Source of the DNA: Flavobacterium soyae
Lineage (GTDB): Bacteria; Bacteroidota; Bacteroidia; Flavobacteriales; Flavobacteriaceae
Direction of reading: 5' to 3'
Length of the DNA stretch: 64,000 nucleotides
NCBI RefSeq assembly: GCF_021245985.1
Contig: NZ_JAJQXA010000013.1
Coordinates: forward strand, 62,001 to 126,000
The notes beneath the pieces are model-generated. The model searched no databases. It saw nothing but the letters and a program-made list of their open reading frames with translations, and was not told the DNA's origin. Position numbers and translations under genes: made by a program. Shown piece by piece: positions 26,701 to 35,327 of this stretch (position 1 is its first letter; every line of letters begins with the position of its first letter).

Positions 26701-27087
26701 ATGAAAAAAATCATTGAAATCGCGATTATTGCTCATGATAATAAAAAAGCCGATATGGTTCAGTTTTTAATTAAAAACCAAATCATTTTGCAGAGCGAGA
26801 GAGTAAAACTTGTTGCGACAGGGCCATTGGGAAGAAATGCAGAAAATTCAGGCTTAAAAGTGACTAAGTTACTGCCTTGTTCTATGGGTGGCGATGCCCA
26901 AATAGCTGCCAGAGTAGCGGAGAGTAAAATTAAGATGGTGCTCTTTTTTAAAGATCCCCTAGTAAATCACGCACATGAAGTTGATATCAATATGCTTGTT
27001 CGAATTTGTGATGTACATAATGTGCCGCTGGGTACAAATGAAGCAACGGCACAATTGTTATTAGATGCTATTGCACAGCAATTATAG
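26701..27087 (+). CDS. Divergent methylglyoxal synthase paralogue
   Basis: This 128-residue protein aligns without gaps to the mgsA product next door (87 of 124 positions identical by my count), so it arose by tandem duplication. The general acid/base residues are kept: Asp65 (of GGD), Asp85, His92 and Asp95. However, the phosphate-binding loop TGTTG has become TGPLG and SGPMGGD has become CSMGGD preceded by Pro, so the side chains that hold the substrate phosphate in known MgsA enzymes are lost. It may act on another substrate, or bind a ligand as a regulator. It has its own promoter box and overlaps ridA tail-to-tail by 20 bases. Confidence 0.85.
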   Translation: MKKIIEIAIIAHDNKKADMVQFLIKNQIILQSERVKLVATGPLGRNAENSGLKVTKLLPCSMGGDAQIAARVAESKIKMVLFFKDPLVNHAHEVDINMLVRICDVHNVPLGTNEATAQLLLDAIAQQL

Positions 27088-27448
27088 AAATCTCAACATT
27101 TACATTTTTTGGCAGACATGCCACCTGAACTGTTTCACGAGCCGGAGCGGTTTTTTCGTTAAAATAAGAACCATAAATAGTGTTAATAGCACCAAAATTG
27201 TTCATATCCATGATGAAGATTGTAGCTTTCACAACATTTTCAAAAGTCATATCAGCAGCTTCTAAAATAGCAGCAATATTCTCCATTACCTGAGTAGTTT
27301 CATTACTGATAGTATCAGTTACAAGTTCTCCAGAAGCCGGATTTATAGCAATCTGGCCAGAAGCATAAAGTGTATTTCCAGATAGCACTGCCTGGTTATA
27401 TGGGCCAATAGGAGCCGGAGCCTTTTCTGTAAAGATTATTTTTTTCAT
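27068..27448 (-). CDS. ridA: RidA-family enamine/imine deaminase
   Basis: RidA hydrolyses reactive 2-aminoacrylate and similar enamines formed by PLP enzymes. The 126-residue protein shows the typical start (APAPIGPYNQAVLSGNTLYASGQI), the catalytic Arg in TAPARETVQV near residue 105, and the end VEISIIAV. Length and motifs fit the trimeric YjgF/RidA fold. Its last 20 bases overlap the end of the second mgsA on the opposite strand. Confidence 0.93.
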   Translation of the reverse strand: MKKIIFTEKAPAPIGPYNQAVLSGNTLYASGQIAINPASGELVTDTISNETTQVMENIAAILEAADMTFENVVKATIFIMDMNNFGAINTIYGSYFNEKTAPARETVQVACLPKNVNVEISIIAVQ

Positions 27449-27472
27449 AATAAATTATTTTAAGTCGACGAA

Positions 27473-30175
27473 TTATCGATTTGAAGTACTGCGTTTGTTC
27501 CATTTAATGTCACTCAGCATACCAGATTTAATTCCAATGAAGAAATTCCAGTTAGCATTTGCTCCCATCGGATTCCAGTTAAAAGCCATTCTCCAGCTTA
27601 ACAAATCTCGCTCAAAACGGAATTGAGTAAAAGTAACCCCTTTTTGAACAAAATCAAAACCGGTAGAAACCCCGCCTTTCCATTTAGGAGTAATATCCAT
27701 ATTGGCAGAAATCATAATTGAGTTACCTGTAATTTTGCTTTCGCGATTTGTATTTGAATAAGTAAGCGAATACGCCATTGTCATATCCCAGGGAATTTTT
27801 GAACTAAAAAACTCGCTTACAGCATCTTCATCGCGTTCCGGTTCATTGGCAAACTGGCTGTTTCGGCTGTCGTTCAAGTCCGTGTTTGTTCCAAATAAAT
27901 CGTCATTACGACCGCCATTCCGCTGGCTTTGTGTGTTTTTTTCTTTTCCGGTTCCCTTATTCGAGAAAGAATAGTTCATGGTAAGGTTTGCACTTGTCAT
28001 CCTAAACAAACTTCCGCCATTATCAATATTATACTTGTTTATAACATTTCCTGCATTGTCTATAGCATAAGGATTTAAAACTGCCCCAAAATTGACATTC
28101 ATTTTATTGTCAAAAAATTGTGTTCCCCCGCTTACTACAATTGGCTGCCAGGCTAAAGTTTTTTTTCCGTCTGCACTAAAATTATAACTTGTATTGAAGT
28201 TTAAATTGTTTAGCAGCATTATTTTCTTAGGTTCTGTCTTGGTGCTGTCCTTGTCCCTTACTTTGGCTTCAAAAGTGTTACTTAATGAAAACCCTACAAT
28301 GTTTGAATTACTTTGACCGGGCGCGCCATAAATGCCATTTGCAAATCGCGAGTATTCATCGGTCGAAATTTTACCAGATGCATCAACCGTATAATGCTCA
28401 TAATATTGGTCAAAACTTGGCGTATAAGAATACGTAAGGCTCGGTCTCATAACATGGCGGATAGACTGTATTCTTTTATCTTCTCCAAAATTAAATGTAC
28501 CGTAAATAGTAGTTCCTAAATTAGTACTTAAATTATAAGTTCTGTAAGAGTCAAAACCATTTACAGTTTTATCTGCAACTTGTCCTTTGCTTTCGTCAAA
28601 ACCTTTCTCAATAGTTTTTGTTACCCAGGTTTCCTGATAGTTTGTTGATGCCCCGGCACTAAAATATTTAAATATTTTGAAGTTCGTACTTATAGGAATA
28701 GAGTGCTGCATACCAATTTGTGCGTCTCTAAACATTTGAGGCTTAAAAAATAAGGAATCGTAGGTAACGAAATTATTTTTACCTGTTACATTGTATTGTA
28801 AGTTAATGTTTTTAATAAAACCTTTTTTAACCCCGTCTTTTCCAACAAATGGATAAATACGATCAATACTTCCCTGAAGGTTAGGAAGTGTCATAAGGAT
28901 TTGCTCTGTCTGCGTATTTTGCTGATGCGTTGCAGACAGCGAAATACGAGAACCGGGAATGGTATTAAAAGTTTTGTTGTATGAAATCGAAGAACTTAAT
29001 GTATTATTTAAATTAGACCCAACGTTTGCCTGATTAATAGATTGTTTAAAGTACTTACTGCTCCCCATGTTTACAGATGCACTAAAACTCGAATTAGGAT
29101 TAGATTTTGAGTCTTTAGAGTGAGACCACTGAATGTTGTAAATATTTTGTTTTGAATAATCAGGATAACCTCTTTCGCTGCTAATTAAATTCTCAAATCG
29201 AATATTAACATTTCCTCTATATTTATATCGGGTCGCATAAGCAGATTCAAAACGCATGGCGTAACTGCCATTAGTATAATAATCTCCTAAAACAGTTAAG
29301 TCATAATTGTCGCTTAAAGCAAAATAATACCCCCCATTTTGTAAAGAGAAACCTCTCGTATTCGAATCGTTATAACTTGGAATAATAATACCTGAAACGC
29401 TTTTTTCCTGACTTAACGGAAAATAACCATAAGGTAATGCCAAAGGAGTAGGCACATCGGCAATAACCATTTGAGTTAAGCCGGTAACAATTTTTTTTCC
29501 GGGAACAAATTTTATTTTGCTGGTTCTAAAATAGTATTCTGGATTGTCTATATCCTGAGCCGTTGTTATACGCGCCTCTTTTAAGTAATAAACAGAGTCA
29601 TTTTCTTTTTTGGTAACTGCAGCTTTAATATTTAATTCGCCTTGTTTTGTTCTTGAATTATAAATTAATGCTTTTTTTGTTTTAAAGTTAAAGCGGATAG
29701 AATCAGGCTGAACTTCACTCGAACCTTGTTTAAAATTTGGGAACTGAACTAAGACTCCGGCAGAATCTTTAATCCTTCCGGCGTATACTTCATCTTTTTC
29801 ATAATTCAGAACAATTATACCAGATTTTAGTTCAACATCTTTATAGTATAATTCAGCTTCGTTGTATAAAGTAATCAGTTTTTTCTTTTGGTCGATTTTT
29901 GCGTAATCTTTTGCTTTATACCTAACTTTTCCGTCTAAAAAAGTCTTGGCAGGCCTGACAGTATCAAGTTTTATAGTGTCATTAGGAATAATTTGAGGCT
30001 TATCTGTTTGTTTTGCAGCTTGTAAAGGCTTTTTATTAGATTTTATCTCTTGCGAATATAAATTACCACATCCTATCGTTAGGAAAAATGATATTAAAAC
30101 GATATTAAATAAGTTTGTCTGCAAAGGTTTAAATACTATTTTTGTAAAATTATGGCTTGTTTTTTGACATGTCAA
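27473..30175 (-). CDS. LptD-like outer-membrane LPS assembly protein
   Basis: An outer-membrane protein with an N-terminal OstA/LptD-type domain (AKTFLDGKVRYKAKDYAKID near 90, then LYNEAELYYKDVELKSGIIVLNYE) and a large C-terminal beta-barrel of repeated aromatic strands; it probably inserts LPS into the outer leaflet. Length of about 900 is normal for Bacteroidetes LptD-like proteins. The start is unclear: no ATG precedes the signal sequence (FNIVLISFFLTIGCGNLYSQ). I place it at TTG 30175 (M-TCQKTSHNFTK); TTG at 30208 is the alternative. The divergent amidase gene starts at 30258. Confidence 0.8.
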   Translation of the reverse strand: MTCQKTSHNFTKIVFKPLQTNLFNIVLISFFLTIGCGNLYSQEIKSNKKPLQAAKQTDKPQIIPNDTIKLDTVRPAKTFLDGKVRYKAKDYAKIDQKKKLITLYNEAELYYKDVELKSGIIVLNYEKDEVYAGRIKDSAGVLVQFPNFKQGSSEVQPDSIRFNFKTKKALIYNSRTKQGELNIKAAVTKKENDSVYYLKEARITTAQDIDNPEYYFRTSKIKFVPGKKIVTGLTQMVIADVPTPLALPYGYFPLSQEKSVSGIIIPSYNDSNTRGFSLQNGGYYFALSDNYDLTVLGDYYTNGSYAMRFESAYATRYKYRGNVNIRFENLISSERGYPDYSKQNIYNIQWSHSKDSKSNPNSSFSASVNMGSSKYFKQSINQANVGSNLNNTLSSSISYNKTFNTIPGSRISLSATHQQNTQTEQILMTLPNLQGSIDRIYPFVGKDGVKKGFIKNINLQYNVTGKNNFVTYDSLFFKPQMFRDAQIGMQHSIPISTNFKIFKYFSAGASTNYQETWVTKTIEKGFDESKGQVADKTVNGFDSYRTYNLSTNLGTTIYGTFNFGEDKRIQSIRHVMRPSLTYSYTPSFDQYYEHYTVDASGKISTDEYSRFANGIYGAPGQSNSNIVGFSLSNTFEAKVRDKDSTKTEPKKIMLLNNLNFNTSYNFSADGKKTLAWQPIVVSGGTQFFDNKMNVNFGAVLNPYAIDNAGNVINKYNIDNGGSLFRMTSANLTMNYSFSNKGTGKEKNTQSQRNGGRNDDLFGTNTDLNDSRNSQFANEPERDEDAVSEFFSSKIPWDMTMAYSLTYSNTNRESKITGNSIMISANMDITPKWKGGVSTGFDFVQKGVTFTQFRFERDLLSWRMAFNWNPMGANANWNFFIGIKSGMLSDIKWNKRSTSNR

Positions 30176-30257
30176 ACTTACATATAATTTTTTGGCAAAA
30201 ATAATCAATTGTAAAAATTATAACAGCTGCGTTTTATTAAAATTAACTTTTAGATTT

Positions 30258-31373
30258 ATGAATAGATTAAACAAAATTAAGGTAATCTTTACTTTTTTTC
30301 TAACAATAGCGTCATTCTGCGCATACAGTCAAGCAAATGTTTTTAAAGTAACACTTGATGCTGGTCATGGAGATCACGACTTTGGTGCAGTTTACAGCGG
30401 CCGGATTGAAAAAAATATTGCCTTAGCTATTGTTTTAAAAGTGGGGAAGATTTTAGAACTTAATCCTAATGTAAATGTAATTTATACTCGTAAAACAGAC
30501 GTTTTTATTGATTTGGTTGAAAGAGCTAATATTGCAAACAGAGCAAATTCAAACATATTCGTTTCTATACACTGTAACGCCAATAAAAATACAGCTGCAG
30601 ACGGTACAGAAACCTATGTAATGGGTTTAAGTAAAGTTGCATCAAATCTTGAAGCTGCAAAAAAAGAGAACTCGGTAATTACTTTAGAGAAAGACTATAA
30701 ACGTAAATATGAAGGTTTCGATCCAAATTCACCAGAATCTATGATTGGGATGACCTTAATGCAGGAAGAATACCTTGATAATAGTATTTCGCTGGCAAGT
30801 AAAATTGAAGATAATTTTGAAAGACTTGGAAAAAAAATCAGACAAGGCGGTGTAAAACAAGCGCCATTTATGGTACTTCATAAAGCTTATATGCCAAGAG
30901 TATTAGTCGAAACCGGATTTGTTTCTAACCCGGCAGAAGGAAATATTTTAAATTCTGAAGAAGGTCAGGATGATATCGCAAAAGCAATTGCAGAAGCTAT
31001 TTTGAGCTACAAAAGAGAATACTTTGGTTCAGGAACTCCGGAAGCAATAGAAGCTAAACCTGTAAAAGATACTTCGACCCCAAAGAAAACTAAAGTTGTA
31101 GAAACACCCGCAGCCCCAAAAGGAACATTCTTTAAGGTACAGCTTATTGCAAGTATCAAAAAAACACCATTAGAACCTAAAAACTTTAAAGGACTAAAAA
31201 ATGTAACTATGATCTACGAAAACAATATTTATAAATATTTCTATCAGGAAACAGCCGATTATGAAGCTGCCAAAAAATATCTGGAAGAAGCTAAAAATAA
31301 AGGATATGGCGCTGCATATTTGATTGCAACTAAAGACGGAGAAAAAATCAGTATTCAGGATGCTGTTAAATAA
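30258..31373 (+). CDS. N-acetylmuramoyl-L-alanine amidase with SPOR-like domain
   Basis: A periplasmic zinc amidase that splits the muramoyl-alanine bond during cell separation (AmiC-like, Amidase_3). Signal peptide to about residue 25 (FCAYSQ); catalytic domain with DAGHGDHDFGA (zinc His), RIEKNIAL (zinc Glu), VSIHCNAN (zinc His) and LVETGFVSN (catalytic Glu). The tail (about 290-371), starting GTFFKVQLIAS and ending YLIATKDGEKI, looks like a SPOR domain that binds denuded glycan at the septum. The frame extends to 30192, but ATG at 30258 starts just ahead of the signal peptide. The MlaD gene follows after 52 bases. Confidence 0.9.
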   Translation: MNRLNKIKVIFTFFLTIASFCAYSQANVFKVTLDAGHGDHDFGAVYSGRIEKNIALAIVLKVGKILELNPNVNVIYTRKTDVFIDLVERANIANRANSNIFVSIHCNANKNTAADGTETYVMGLSKVASNLEAAKKENSVITLEKDYKRKYEGFDPNSPESMIGMTLMQEEYLDNSISLASKIEDNFERLGKKIRQGGVKQAPFMVLHKAYMPRVLVETGFVSNPAEGNILNSEEGQDDIAKAIAEAILSYKREYFGSGTPEAIEAKPVKDTSTPKKTKVVETPAAPKGTFFKVQLIASIKKTPLEPKNFKGLKNVTMIYENNIYKYFYQETADYEAAKKYLEEAKNKGYGAAYLIATKDGEKISIQDAVK

Positions 31374-31398
31374 TCGTCACAAGTTCGAATATTTATAC

Positions 31399-31406
31399 TA
31401 ATTTTG
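31399..31406 (+). promoter_or_regulatory. Candidate -7 box for the MCE gene
   Basis: TAATTTTG matches TAnnTTTG and lies 19 bases before the TTG start at 31426. The -33 TTG is not evident, so the gene may depend on read-through from the amidase as well. Confidence 0.4.
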
Positions 31407-31425
31407 TAACAAAACACTTAGAATT

Positions 31426-32391
31426 TTGAAACTAACAAGAGAAATTAAAACGGCTGTATTAGTCATAGCGTCTATTTTATTATTTATTTGGGGCTACAGT
31501 TTTTTAAAAGGAAAAGACCTTTTTACTAATTATAAAACATTATATGCTGAATATGATAATGTTGAAGAACTGGCACAATCAGCACCGGTTACCATAAACG
31601 GACTTGTAGTTGGTAAGGTAAATAAAATTACAATCAATGAAACAACAGGAAAATTATTAGTTGAACTTCAATTAAAAACAGATTTTCCTATTTCTAAAAC
31701 AAGTAAAGCATCTTTATATTCTGCCAGTTTAATAGGAGGAAAGCAAATTGCCATCATTCCAAATTTAGCAGATAAAGAACCTGCAGAAGACGGGCAGACC
31801 CTTCCGTCTGAAGTTAAACTGGGATTAACAGAATCTTTAGGAGGCAAAATCGAACCAATTACTATAAAATTGGATAAAATGCTCTTAAATATTGATAATC
31901 TGGTTACCGGATTAAACAATGTTTTAGATAAAAAAACACAAGAAGATTTAAAGAAAACTTTAGCAGAACTGAGCCAGACAATGGAGCAGTTTCATAGAGC
32001 TTCAGGAAGTATCAATACTATTTTAGATACTAACAAAGGCCAGATAAACGGAGTTGTGACAAACTTTAATAAAATGTCAAGCAACTTTAATAAAATATCT
32101 GATTCTTTAAATAAAGCCGATCTTGGAAAAACAGTTCGTAATCTAAACCAGACATTAGCAAAAGTCGATGGTATTATGGCTAATTTAAATTCCGGAAAAG
32201 GATCAGCAGGTAAACTATTAAACGACGACGCACTTTATAACAACCTTGAAAAAACTTCAAAAGAACTTGAATTGTTATTACAAGATGTTCGTCTGTATCC
32301 AACGCGTTATGTAAATGTTTCTCTTTTTGGAAAAAAGAACAAACCTTATGTAGCACCTGCGGGAGAAACAAATTCAACTGATAAAAAATAA
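31426..32391 (+). CDS. MCE/MlaD-family phospholipid transport protein
   Basis: An inner-membrane anchored, periplasmic substrate-binding protein of an Mla-type lipid transport system. One transmembrane helix at 9-27 (AVLVIASILLFIWGYSF) is followed by the MCE domain (about 38-117: VEELAQSAPVTINGLVVGKV, then SLIGGKQIAII) and a long helical region rich in Leu, Asn and Lys (about 140-290). The start is a TTG; no ATG precedes the helix and MKLTREIKTA is the normal beginning of the family in flavobacteria. No MlaE/MlaF genes are adjacent. It is 321 residues. Confidence 0.87.
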   Translation: MKLTREIKTAVLVIASILLFIWGYSFLKGKDLFTNYKTLYAEYDNVEELAQSAPVTINGLVVGKVNKITINETTGKLLVELQLKTDFPISKTSKASLYSASLIGGKQIAIIPNLADKEPAEDGQTLPSEVKLGLTESLGGKIEPITIKLDKMLLNIDNLVTGLNNVLDKKTQEDLKKTLAELSQTMEQFHRASGSINTILDTNKGQINGVVTNFNKMSSNFNKISDSLNKADLGKTVRNLNQTLAKVDGIMANLNSGKGSAGKLLNDDALYNNLEKTSKELELLLQDVRLYPTRYVNVSLFGKKNKPYVAPAGETNSTDKK

Positions 32392-32396
32392 TTGTA

Positions 32397-33728
32397 ATGA
32401 GTTATTTAGATAATATTTTATTCGCCATACTTCTCGTCGTAGGTTTTGGTTTTTTTACAGCGAGCGTAAAAAAAATCATCCGCAACATTAATTTAGGAGT
32501 AGACGTAGATAGAAAAGATAATCCTAAAGCTCGTTGGAAAAACATGGCTTTGATTGCTCTTGGACAGTCAAAAATGGTGAGACGCCCTGTTGCCGGAATA
32601 CTTCATATTTTTGTATATGTTGGTTTTATTATAATCAACATCGAATTACTCGAAATCATTATTGATGGGTTAGCAGGAACGCATAGAATTTTTGCACCTT
32701 ATCTGGGTGTAGTTTATGATGTTTTAATTGCTTCATTCGAGATATTGGCAATACTTGTAATTTTTGCGGTTACAGTTTTCTGGCTTAGAAGAAATTTTAT
32801 CAGATTGAAACGTTTTATACATTCTGATTTAAAAGGATTTCCTAAAAGCGATGCAAACTACATTTTGTATTTCGAGACCGTTTTAATGATCTTGTTTTTA
32901 CTAATGAATGCTTCTGACTTGCATTTGCAAAATGTTCCGGGAGCAGTTTTTCATAAAGCAGGGGCTTTTCCGGTAAGTCAGTTTATTGCTCCAATTTTTA
33001 ATGGTCTTTCAAACGAATTGGTAGTACTGTTGTTTGAAATATTTTGGTGGCTGCATATCGCTGGTATTTTGGTTTTTATGAACTATTTATACTTCTCAAA
33101 ACATTTACATATACTATTAGCGTTCCCAAATACGTATTTTGCCAATTTAAAACCAGAAGGTCAGTTTGATAATTTAGAATCAGTAACAAAAGAAGTGAAG
33201 CTGATGATGGACCCAAATGCAGATCCTTTTGCTGCTGCTCCGGCTGATGAAAATGCAGTTCTGTCTAAATTTGGAGCAAGCGATGTTCAGGATTTAAACT
33301 GGGTACAGCTTTTAAACGCTTATACTTGTACAGAATGCGGCCGTTGTACGTCTTCATGTCCGGCAAACCAAACGGGTAAAAAATTGTCTCCGCGTAAAAT
33401 TATGATGGACACAAGAGATCGTTTAACCGAAGTTGGAAAAAATATAGATGCCAATAAAGGTGTTTTTGTTCCGGATAATAAAACATTATTAAATGATTAC
33501 ATTACGCCAGAAGAATTATGGGCTTGTACGTCTTGTAATGCTTGTGTGGAAGAATGTCCTGTAAATATTAGTCCGTTGTCTATTATTATGGATATGCGTC
33601 GTTATTTAGTAATGGAACAGAGTGCTGCACCAATGTCACTGAATGCAATGATGACCAATATTGAAAATAATGGTGCGCCATGGCAGTACAGCCAGCAGGA
33701 CCGATTGAATTGGAAAAACGAAAATTAA
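32397..33728 (+). CDS. Membrane-bound (4Fe-4S) oxidoreductase subunit
   Basis: A 443-residue inner-membrane protein. The first 250 residues hold about five hydrophobic helices with spaced histidines (LHIFVYVGF, WWLHIAG, SKHLHILL), resembling the heme b-binding gamma subunits of nitrate reductase. Residues about 305-395 carry two 4Fe-4S motifs, CTECGRCTSSCP and CTSCNACVEECP. This arrangement matches HdrD/GlpC/DsrK-type electron carriers that link quinones to soluble partners. The next gene encodes a matching CCG-domain protein, so together they look like a split heterodisulfide-reductase-like complex. The start is 5 bases after the MlaD gene's stop. Confidence 0.85.
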   Translation: MSYLDNILFAILLVVGFGFFTASVKKIIRNINLGVDVDRKDNPKARWKNMALIALGQSKMVRRPVAGILHIFVYVGFIIINIELLEIIIDGLAGTHRIFAPYLGVVYDVLIASFEILAILVIFAVTVFWLRRNFIRLKRFIHSDLKGFPKSDANYILYFETVLMILFLLMNASDLHLQNVPGAVFHKAGAFPVSQFIAPIFNGLSNELVVLLFEIFWWLHIAGILVFMNYLYFSKHLHILLAFPNTYFANLKPEGQFDNLESVTKEVKLMMDPNADPFAAAPADENAVLSKFGASDVQDLNWVQLLNAYTCTECGRCTSSCPANQTGKKLSPRKIMMDTRDRLTEVGKNIDANKGVFVPDNKTLLNDYITPEELWACTSCNACVEECPVNISPLSIIMDMRRYLVMEQSAAPMSLNAMMTNIENNGAPWQYSQQDRLNWKNEN

Positions 33729-33735
33729 AAATATA

Positions 33736-33824
33736 GTTTAATCGGTTAATCGTCAATTCGTTTAATCGTTCTTAGGATACGATCAACTTGCCGATTAAAC
33801 AATTAAACAAATCAACGATTAAAC
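33736..33824. repeat. Nested inverted repeats between the two Fe-S genes
   Basis: GTTTAATCGG (33736-33745) pairs with CCGATTAAAC (33791-33800), and GTTTAATCGTT (33760-33770) pairs with AACGATTAAAC (33814-33824). The four copies of the same unit can form alternative hairpins just before the second Fe-S gene. Confidence 0.7.
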
Positions 33825-33832
33825 AAAAAGAG

Positions 33833-34624
33833 ATGTCAGAAAGTTTAGTAGTGCCAACAATGGCAGAAATGCTAGCCCAGGGAACACAGCCAGAAGTTTT
33901 ATTTTGGGTAGGTTGCGCAGGGAGTTTTGATGATAGAGCAAAAAAAATCACAAAGGCTTTTGTACGCATTTTAAATCGTACAAATGTTTCTTTTGCAGTA
34001 TTAGGTACAGAAGAGAGTTGTACTGGTGATCCTGCAAAAAGAGCCGGAAATGAATTTTTGTTTCAAATGCAGGCCATGATGAATATCGAGGTTTTAAATG
34101 CTTATGAAGCAAAAAAAATCGTTACAGCTTGTCCGCATTGTTTTAATACCTTAAAAAATGAATATCCTGAATTAGGAGGAAACTATGAAGTCATTCATCA
34201 TACAGAATTCCTGAAATCATTAATTGATGACGGAAGACTTACGGTTGAAGGCGGGCAGTTTAAAGGAAAGAAAATTACTTTCCATGATCCTTGTTATTTA
34301 GGAAGAGCCAATAAAGTATACGAAGCACCAAGAGATTTAATCCAAAAGTTAGACGTTGAATTAGTCGAAATGAAACGTTCTAAAGCAAATGGATTATGCT
34401 GTGGAGCAGGCGGCGCGCAGATGTTTAAAGATGCTGAACCAGGAAACAAAGAAGTAAACGTTCTGCGTACAGAAGATGCTTTAGAAGTTCAGCCGGATAT
34501 TATCGCTGCCGGATGTCCTTTCTGCAACACGATGTTAACCGATGGAATTAAACATGCTCATAAAGAGGGTGAGGTAAAAGTAATGGACGTTGCCGAGTTA
34601 ATTGCGAATGCGCAAGATCTTTAG
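33833..34624 (+). CDS. CCG-domain (Fe-S) oxidoreductase subunit, HdrB/LutA-like
   Basis: A soluble 263-residue protein with two cysteine-rich CCG domains: VGCAGSFDDR, TACPHCFNTLKNEYPE near 100, HDPCYLGRANKVYEAPRDL near 150, GLCCGAGGAQMF near 190 and AAGCPFCNTMLTDGI near 230. These bind non-cubane Fe-S clusters or serve disulfide chemistry in HdrB/GlpC/LutA proteins. It most likely works with the membrane Fe-S protein encoded just upstream. The frame is open from 33788, but that would start inside the repeat; ATG at 33833 (MSESLVVPTM) is the natural start. Confidence 0.87.
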   Translation: MSESLVVPTMAEMLAQGTQPEVLFWVGCAGSFDDRAKKITKAFVRILNRTNVSFAVLGTEESCTGDPAKRAGNEFLFQMQAMMNIEVLNAYEAKKIVTACPHCFNTLKNEYPELGGNYEVIHHTEFLKSLIDDGRLTVEGGQFKGKKITFHDPCYLGRANKVYEAPRDLIQKLDVELVEMKRSKANGLCCGAGGAQMFKDAEPGNKEVNVLRTEDALEVQPDIIAAGCPFCNTMLTDGIKHAHKEGEVKVMDVAELIANAQDL

Positions 34625-34739
34625 TTTTTAAGGTTCAAAGAGGCAAAGGCGCAAAGGGACAAAGTTTTTCAACGTGAAACTTTAAACCTGAAACTTAAAA
34701 AAAATCTAAAATAAACAATCAACAATCTAAAATTAAAAA

Positions 34740-35222
34740 ATGTATATACCTTTTGAAAATTTACCTGGTGAATCTAGAGTTTGGATTTACCAATCGAACA
34801 GAAAATTTTCTGAGGAAGAGTTTTCTGAAATCGAAACAGATTTAAAAGCTTTTGTAGAAGAATGGGCTGCACATGGAACAAGTCTTGAAGCTTCATTTTT
34901 GCTTAAATACAATCGCTTTATAATATTAGCCGTAAATCAGGATGTTCAGGCTGCTACAGGCTGTTCTATTGATAGTTCGGTAGAATTTATTCAAGGTTTG
35001 GAGAAAAAGTACAATGTCGATTTATTAGACAAAATGAATGTTACTTTTAAACTTGGAGAACATATTGCACACAAACCATTAATTGATTTCAAGAAAATGG
35101 TAAAAGATAAATCAGTTTCTGAGAATACAATTGTTTTCAATAATCTGGTAAACAATATCGAAGAATTCAATGAATCCTGGGAAGTCCCTGCTGCCGACAG
35201 CTGGCACAGCAGATTTTTCTAA
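34740..35222 (+). CDS. Conserved protein of unknown function
   Basis: A 160-residue soluble acidic protein beginning MYIPFENLPGESRVWIYQSNR and ending SWHSRFF. I recognise it as a protein conserved in flavobacteria that is often labelled ABC transporter ATPase in genome files, but I see no Walker A, Walker B or signature motif, so that label is unsupported. CSIDSSVEFIQ holds a lone conserved-looking Cys-Ser pair. It follows the Fe-S genes after 115 bases and has its own terminator. Function unknown. Confidence 0.75.
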   Translation: MYIPFENLPGESRVWIYQSNRKFSEEEFSEIETDLKAFVEEWAAHGTSLEASFLLKYNRFIILAVNQDVQAATGCSIDSSVEFIQGLEKKYNVDLLDKMNVTFKLGEHIAHKPLIDFKKMVKDKSVSENTIVFNNLVNNIEEFNESWEVPAADSWHSRFF

Positions 35223-35243
35223 GAGAAATTTATAATATATTTG

Positions 35244-35277
35244 AAAGGCATGAAATTTTAGATTTTATGCCTTTTTT
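35244..35277 (+). terminator. Rho-independent terminator
   Basis: Stem AAAGGCAT (35244-35251) / ATGCCTTT (35267-35274) with a T run, 21 bases after the 34740-35222 gene. Confidence 0.78.
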
Positions 35278-35327
35278 GGTTTTAATTGTTTTTGATTGTT
35301 TCAGGTTTCAGGTTTTCGTCGAAGTCT

